A stretch of 64,000 bases of DNA from Trichopria drosophilae. Lineage: Eukaryota; Arthropoda; Insecta; Hymenoptera; Diapriidae. This document shows, one piece after another, positions 61,710 to 64,000 of this stretch (positions within the stretch are counted from its first letter, which is position 1; the number at the start of each line of letters is the position of its first letter). Below the pieces are notes generated by a model. The model did not search any database. It was given only the letters and a program-made list of their open reading frames with translations, and was not told the DNA's origin. Both the position numbers and the translations under genes were made by a program. The DNA lies in contig CM059585.1 in the NCBI GenBank assembly GCA_030407085.1, positions 90,286,501-90,350,500 of the forward strand. Direction: 5' to 3'.

Positions 61710-63698
61710 AATGGATTGGGTAATTAAAAAATTAAAAGTTAAGTTAAAATGTAAAAACTGAATTAATATTAACTTAACTTAATTAAGTTTAATTTTATCT
61801 TTATTCATTTTACTTTTAACCGTTTAATGTTTAACGTTTTAATTTTAACTTTTTACTTTTCACTTTTAATTTGTAATTTTTAACTGTATTACTAGTTAAT
61901 TTAACTTCTATTTCAATTAACTAAATTACGAGTTAACTTAACCCATTAACGCCCAAATGCACAGAAAATTTACACCAACTTCAACGCTTATTTCCAGTGG
62001 GAAATAAATTTCGAAAAAAATCAAACTTACCAGATTCTACCATTTTCGGGGTCGCTCTTTCGAGTGGTGATAGAAAATTGTAAAAAATTATAAATTTATC
62101 TATGATTTTAGCATATATAATAAAAAAACAGGTTTTTCTTACAAATATCGAGTTTTCGATGCAATATCGTGCTTTGAAAGAGCTATAATATATTAGAAGC
62201 ATGCACTCGATAGTTTTACTTAAAAGCAACACAGGTATACATTTTAGATTTGTTATGTCCGATTCAAAATGGCCACTGCATTTACAATTTCTTTTCAAAA
62301 TTCAACCATTTTTTTTCTTGAAAACTATTGACTTTAGAGAACATTTTATAAGAACAATTATGTTCTAGAATAAGTCGAAGAATACCCTCGAATTTTTTCG
62401 AAATGTATTGTTACAATTTTAAATTTTTCGAAAAACCTAAATTTTGTAAAATGTTAGTTGAAAAATCTAAAAAAATTTTAAGGCATTCTTTAACCAATAC
62501 TAAGACATTTTTTTCTAGTGCAAATTTGCTCTAAATTCTTTAATTTTCCAGCAAAAAATTACTAAACTTTTCTAGATATCTAGAGCAATCATTTCTTTTC
62601 TTAATAACTGTAGTCTTTAGAGAAAATTTCCACAGAACAAAAATGTCTTAGAATTGGTTGAAGAATGCCCTAAAATTTTTTTAGATTTTTTAACTGACAT
62701 TTAACCAAATTTAAGTTTTTCGAATTATCGAAAAATTTTAAATTGTAACAATACATTTCGAACAAATTCGGGGGATTCTTAGACTCACTCTAAAACAAAA
62801 TTGTCCTTAGAAATTTTTCGCTAAAGTGTATGGTTTTGAAGAAAAAAATTGTTAAATTTTAAATAGAAATTCGTTGCTGCAGTGGCCATTTTGGATTTAA
62901 CATTGCAAAATTTAAAATATATACCAGTGTAATTTTTAAGTACAACTATCGAGTGCACGCTTCTAATATATATTGTAGCTCTTTCAAAGCACGATATTGC
63001 ATCGAAAACTCGATATTTGTAAGAAATGGGCCATAAAAAAAAACCTGTTTTTTTATTATATATTCTAAAATCATAGATAAATTTTGAATTTTTTACCATT
63101 TTCTCTTCACTACTCGAAAGAGTGACCCCAAAAATGGTAGAATCTGGTAAGTTTGATTCTTTTCGAAATGTATTTCACACTGGAAATAAGCGTTGAAGTT
63201 GGTGTAAACTTTCTGTGCATTTGGGCGTTAATGGGTTAAGTTAGTTATTTTTTTGTACAGTTAACCATAACTTGGCTTGTTTAAAAAACTTTTAACTTAA
63301 CTTAATTAAGTTAAATTTTAACTTTTTAACTTTTCACTTGTATCTTATATCTTTTAACTGTCGACTTTAACTTTTATCTTTCTTCATTTTACTTTTAACC
63401 ATATAATATTTAACGTTTTAATTTAAACTTTTTACTTTTTAACCTTTTAATTTTTTAACTTTTAACTTTTAAATTTTAGATTTTAACTTTAACTTTATAA
63501 CTTTTTAGCTTTTAACATTTCAATTTGTTAACTTTATAACTTGCAACTTGTAATTTGTAACTTTATCATTAGTTAGCTTAACTTCTATTTCAATTAACTA
63601 AATTACGAATTAACTTTTAACCTAACTTGGTTATTTTTTTTTTGTACAGTTAACTTTAACTTAACTTAATTAAAAAACAAAGTTAATTTACTCTACCA
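61710..63698. mobile_element. TTAA-rich repeat insertion with 9-bp duplication, splitting the retrotransposon
   Basis: TGGTGAAAT occurs on both sides (61701-61709 and 63699-63707), and the reverse transcriptase reading resumes across it, so this segment is an insertion. Its ends resemble inverted repeats (left TGGATTGGGTAATTAA two bases in, right complement TGGTAGAGTAAATTAA). The body is a degenerate array of AACTTTT/TTAACTT units on both strands (61.73-61.93 and 63.24-63.68 kb). Inside the array sits palindrome copy E. A 9-base duplication recalls Mutator-like elements, but nothing else supports that class. Confidence 0.65.
61942..63235. mobile_element. TTAA-flanked full-length palindrome, copy E
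   Basis: TTAA at 61938-61941 and 63236-63239. The 1294-base element begins CCCATTAACGCCCAAATGCA and ends TGCATTTGGGCGTTAATGGG. The arms are near-identical complements for about 640 bases: TCAAACTTACCAGATTCTAC, CGAGTTTTCGATGCAATATC and TTCAAAATGGCCACTGCA all recur inverted. It is the same subfamily as copy C and gives the uninterrupted reference for the pogo-like insertion there. It inserted into the TTAA-rich array of the surrounding element. Confidence 0.9.
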
Positions 63699-64000
63699 TG
63701 GTGAAATGTTATGTTATACAGACCATATGGCGGTTATTTACAAAAATAAATCATGGGAAAACTTGATAATCTCCATAGAGAACGACATCCCAAAAGTAAT
63801 AAAATGGTTATATAGAAATCATTTGTCTATAAATATTGAAAAGACAAAAATTATATCATTTGGATGCTACAAAGACAGTATTCCAAACATTAAAGAAAAA
63901 TGCAAAATGGATATGTCGTATTATGCAATAAATCGTACTGCATATGTCACATATCTCAGTCTCGCAATATATTTTCATTTACGTTACAACATGTTGAGAA
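63699..64000 (+). pseudogene. Non-LTR retrotransposon reverse transcriptase, continuation after insertion
   Basis: Open in one frame from GGT at 63700 to the right edge. It reads GEMLCYTDHMAVIYKNKSWE, then IENDIPKVIKWLYRNHLSIN and IEKTKIISFG, then TAYVTYLSLAIYFHLRYNM. The first block is the palm motif with YADD changed to YTDH, so the catalytic aspartate pair is broken. The following W-x-x-x-N-x-L-x-(I/L)-N-x-x-K-T-K block and the YLGL-type block are normal downstream parts of Jockey/CR1-type enzymes. It is the other half of the copy at 61095-61689 and continues beyond the window. Confidence 0.85.

Noticed and set aside
1..64000. CRISPR arrays, operons or bacterial promoters
   Set aside because: Spliced gene, nuclear tRNA and insect-type repeats show eukaryotic DNA; no regularly spaced direct repeats with unique spacers were seen.

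Overview
The window looks like AT-rich, repeat-laden insect chromosomal DNA. Supporting observations: spliced exons of a eukaryotic gene with GT-AG borders, a nuclear tRNA-Val with internal Pol III boxes and a T-run terminator, short interstitial runs of the arthropod telomere unit TTAGG, a Penelope-like GIY-YIG remnant, a non-LTR retrotransposon remnant and many inverted-repeat DNA elements. The order cannot be fixed from the sequence; scattered TTAGG runs fit Hymenoptera among others.

Right half (39.7-64 kb). The only intact host protein gene I can support is SMG6 (EST1A), the nonsense-mediated decay endonuclease, on the minus strand. Six consecutive exons were recovered by joining reading frames across splice sites: 60780-60655, 53858-53352, 51148-51070, 49856-49743, 41865-41638 and 39835-39774. 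All junction phases agree and give 372 continuous codons covering part of the N-terminal region, the 14-3-3-like/TPR core and the linker before the later helical region. The first exons lie beyond 64 kb. The later exons, including the PIN nuclease domain, were not found and are probably left of exon 39774, either beyond the window or in exons I missed. A tRNA-Val(AAC) sits inside one SMG6 intron.

Left half (1-39 kb). No functional protein gene was recognised. If SMG6 continues off the left edge, this is one very long SMG6 intron. It alternates AT-rich sequence with GC-richer blocks (4.0-4.7, 14.6-15.5, 20-20.7, 22.5-23, 26-27, 28-28.7, 29.9-30.1, 32.8-33.2 and 34.8-35.4 kb) that may be regulatory. 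At 1.0-1.75 kb there is a broken protein-coding copy on the minus strand that I could not identify.

The most striking structure is a family of completely palindromic (foldback) elements. They are flanked by TTAA, begin CCCATTAACGC and end GCGTTAATGGG, and fold end to end into hairpins of roughly 1.0-1.4 kb. Five copies (12.5, 24.5, 36.1, 54.1 and 61.9 kb) and several fragments occur in 64 kb. Other palindromic elements with different ends lie at 30.6, 37.2, 56.5 and 57.5 kb. They are nested: at 36.1-39.3 kb a foldback holds a pogo-like element with a PHD-finger relic, which holds a second foldback with an 8-bp target duplication, which holds a GC-rich hairpin bounded by G17 and C18 tracts. 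Several of these palindromes lie inside SMG6 introns and would be transcribed with the gene.
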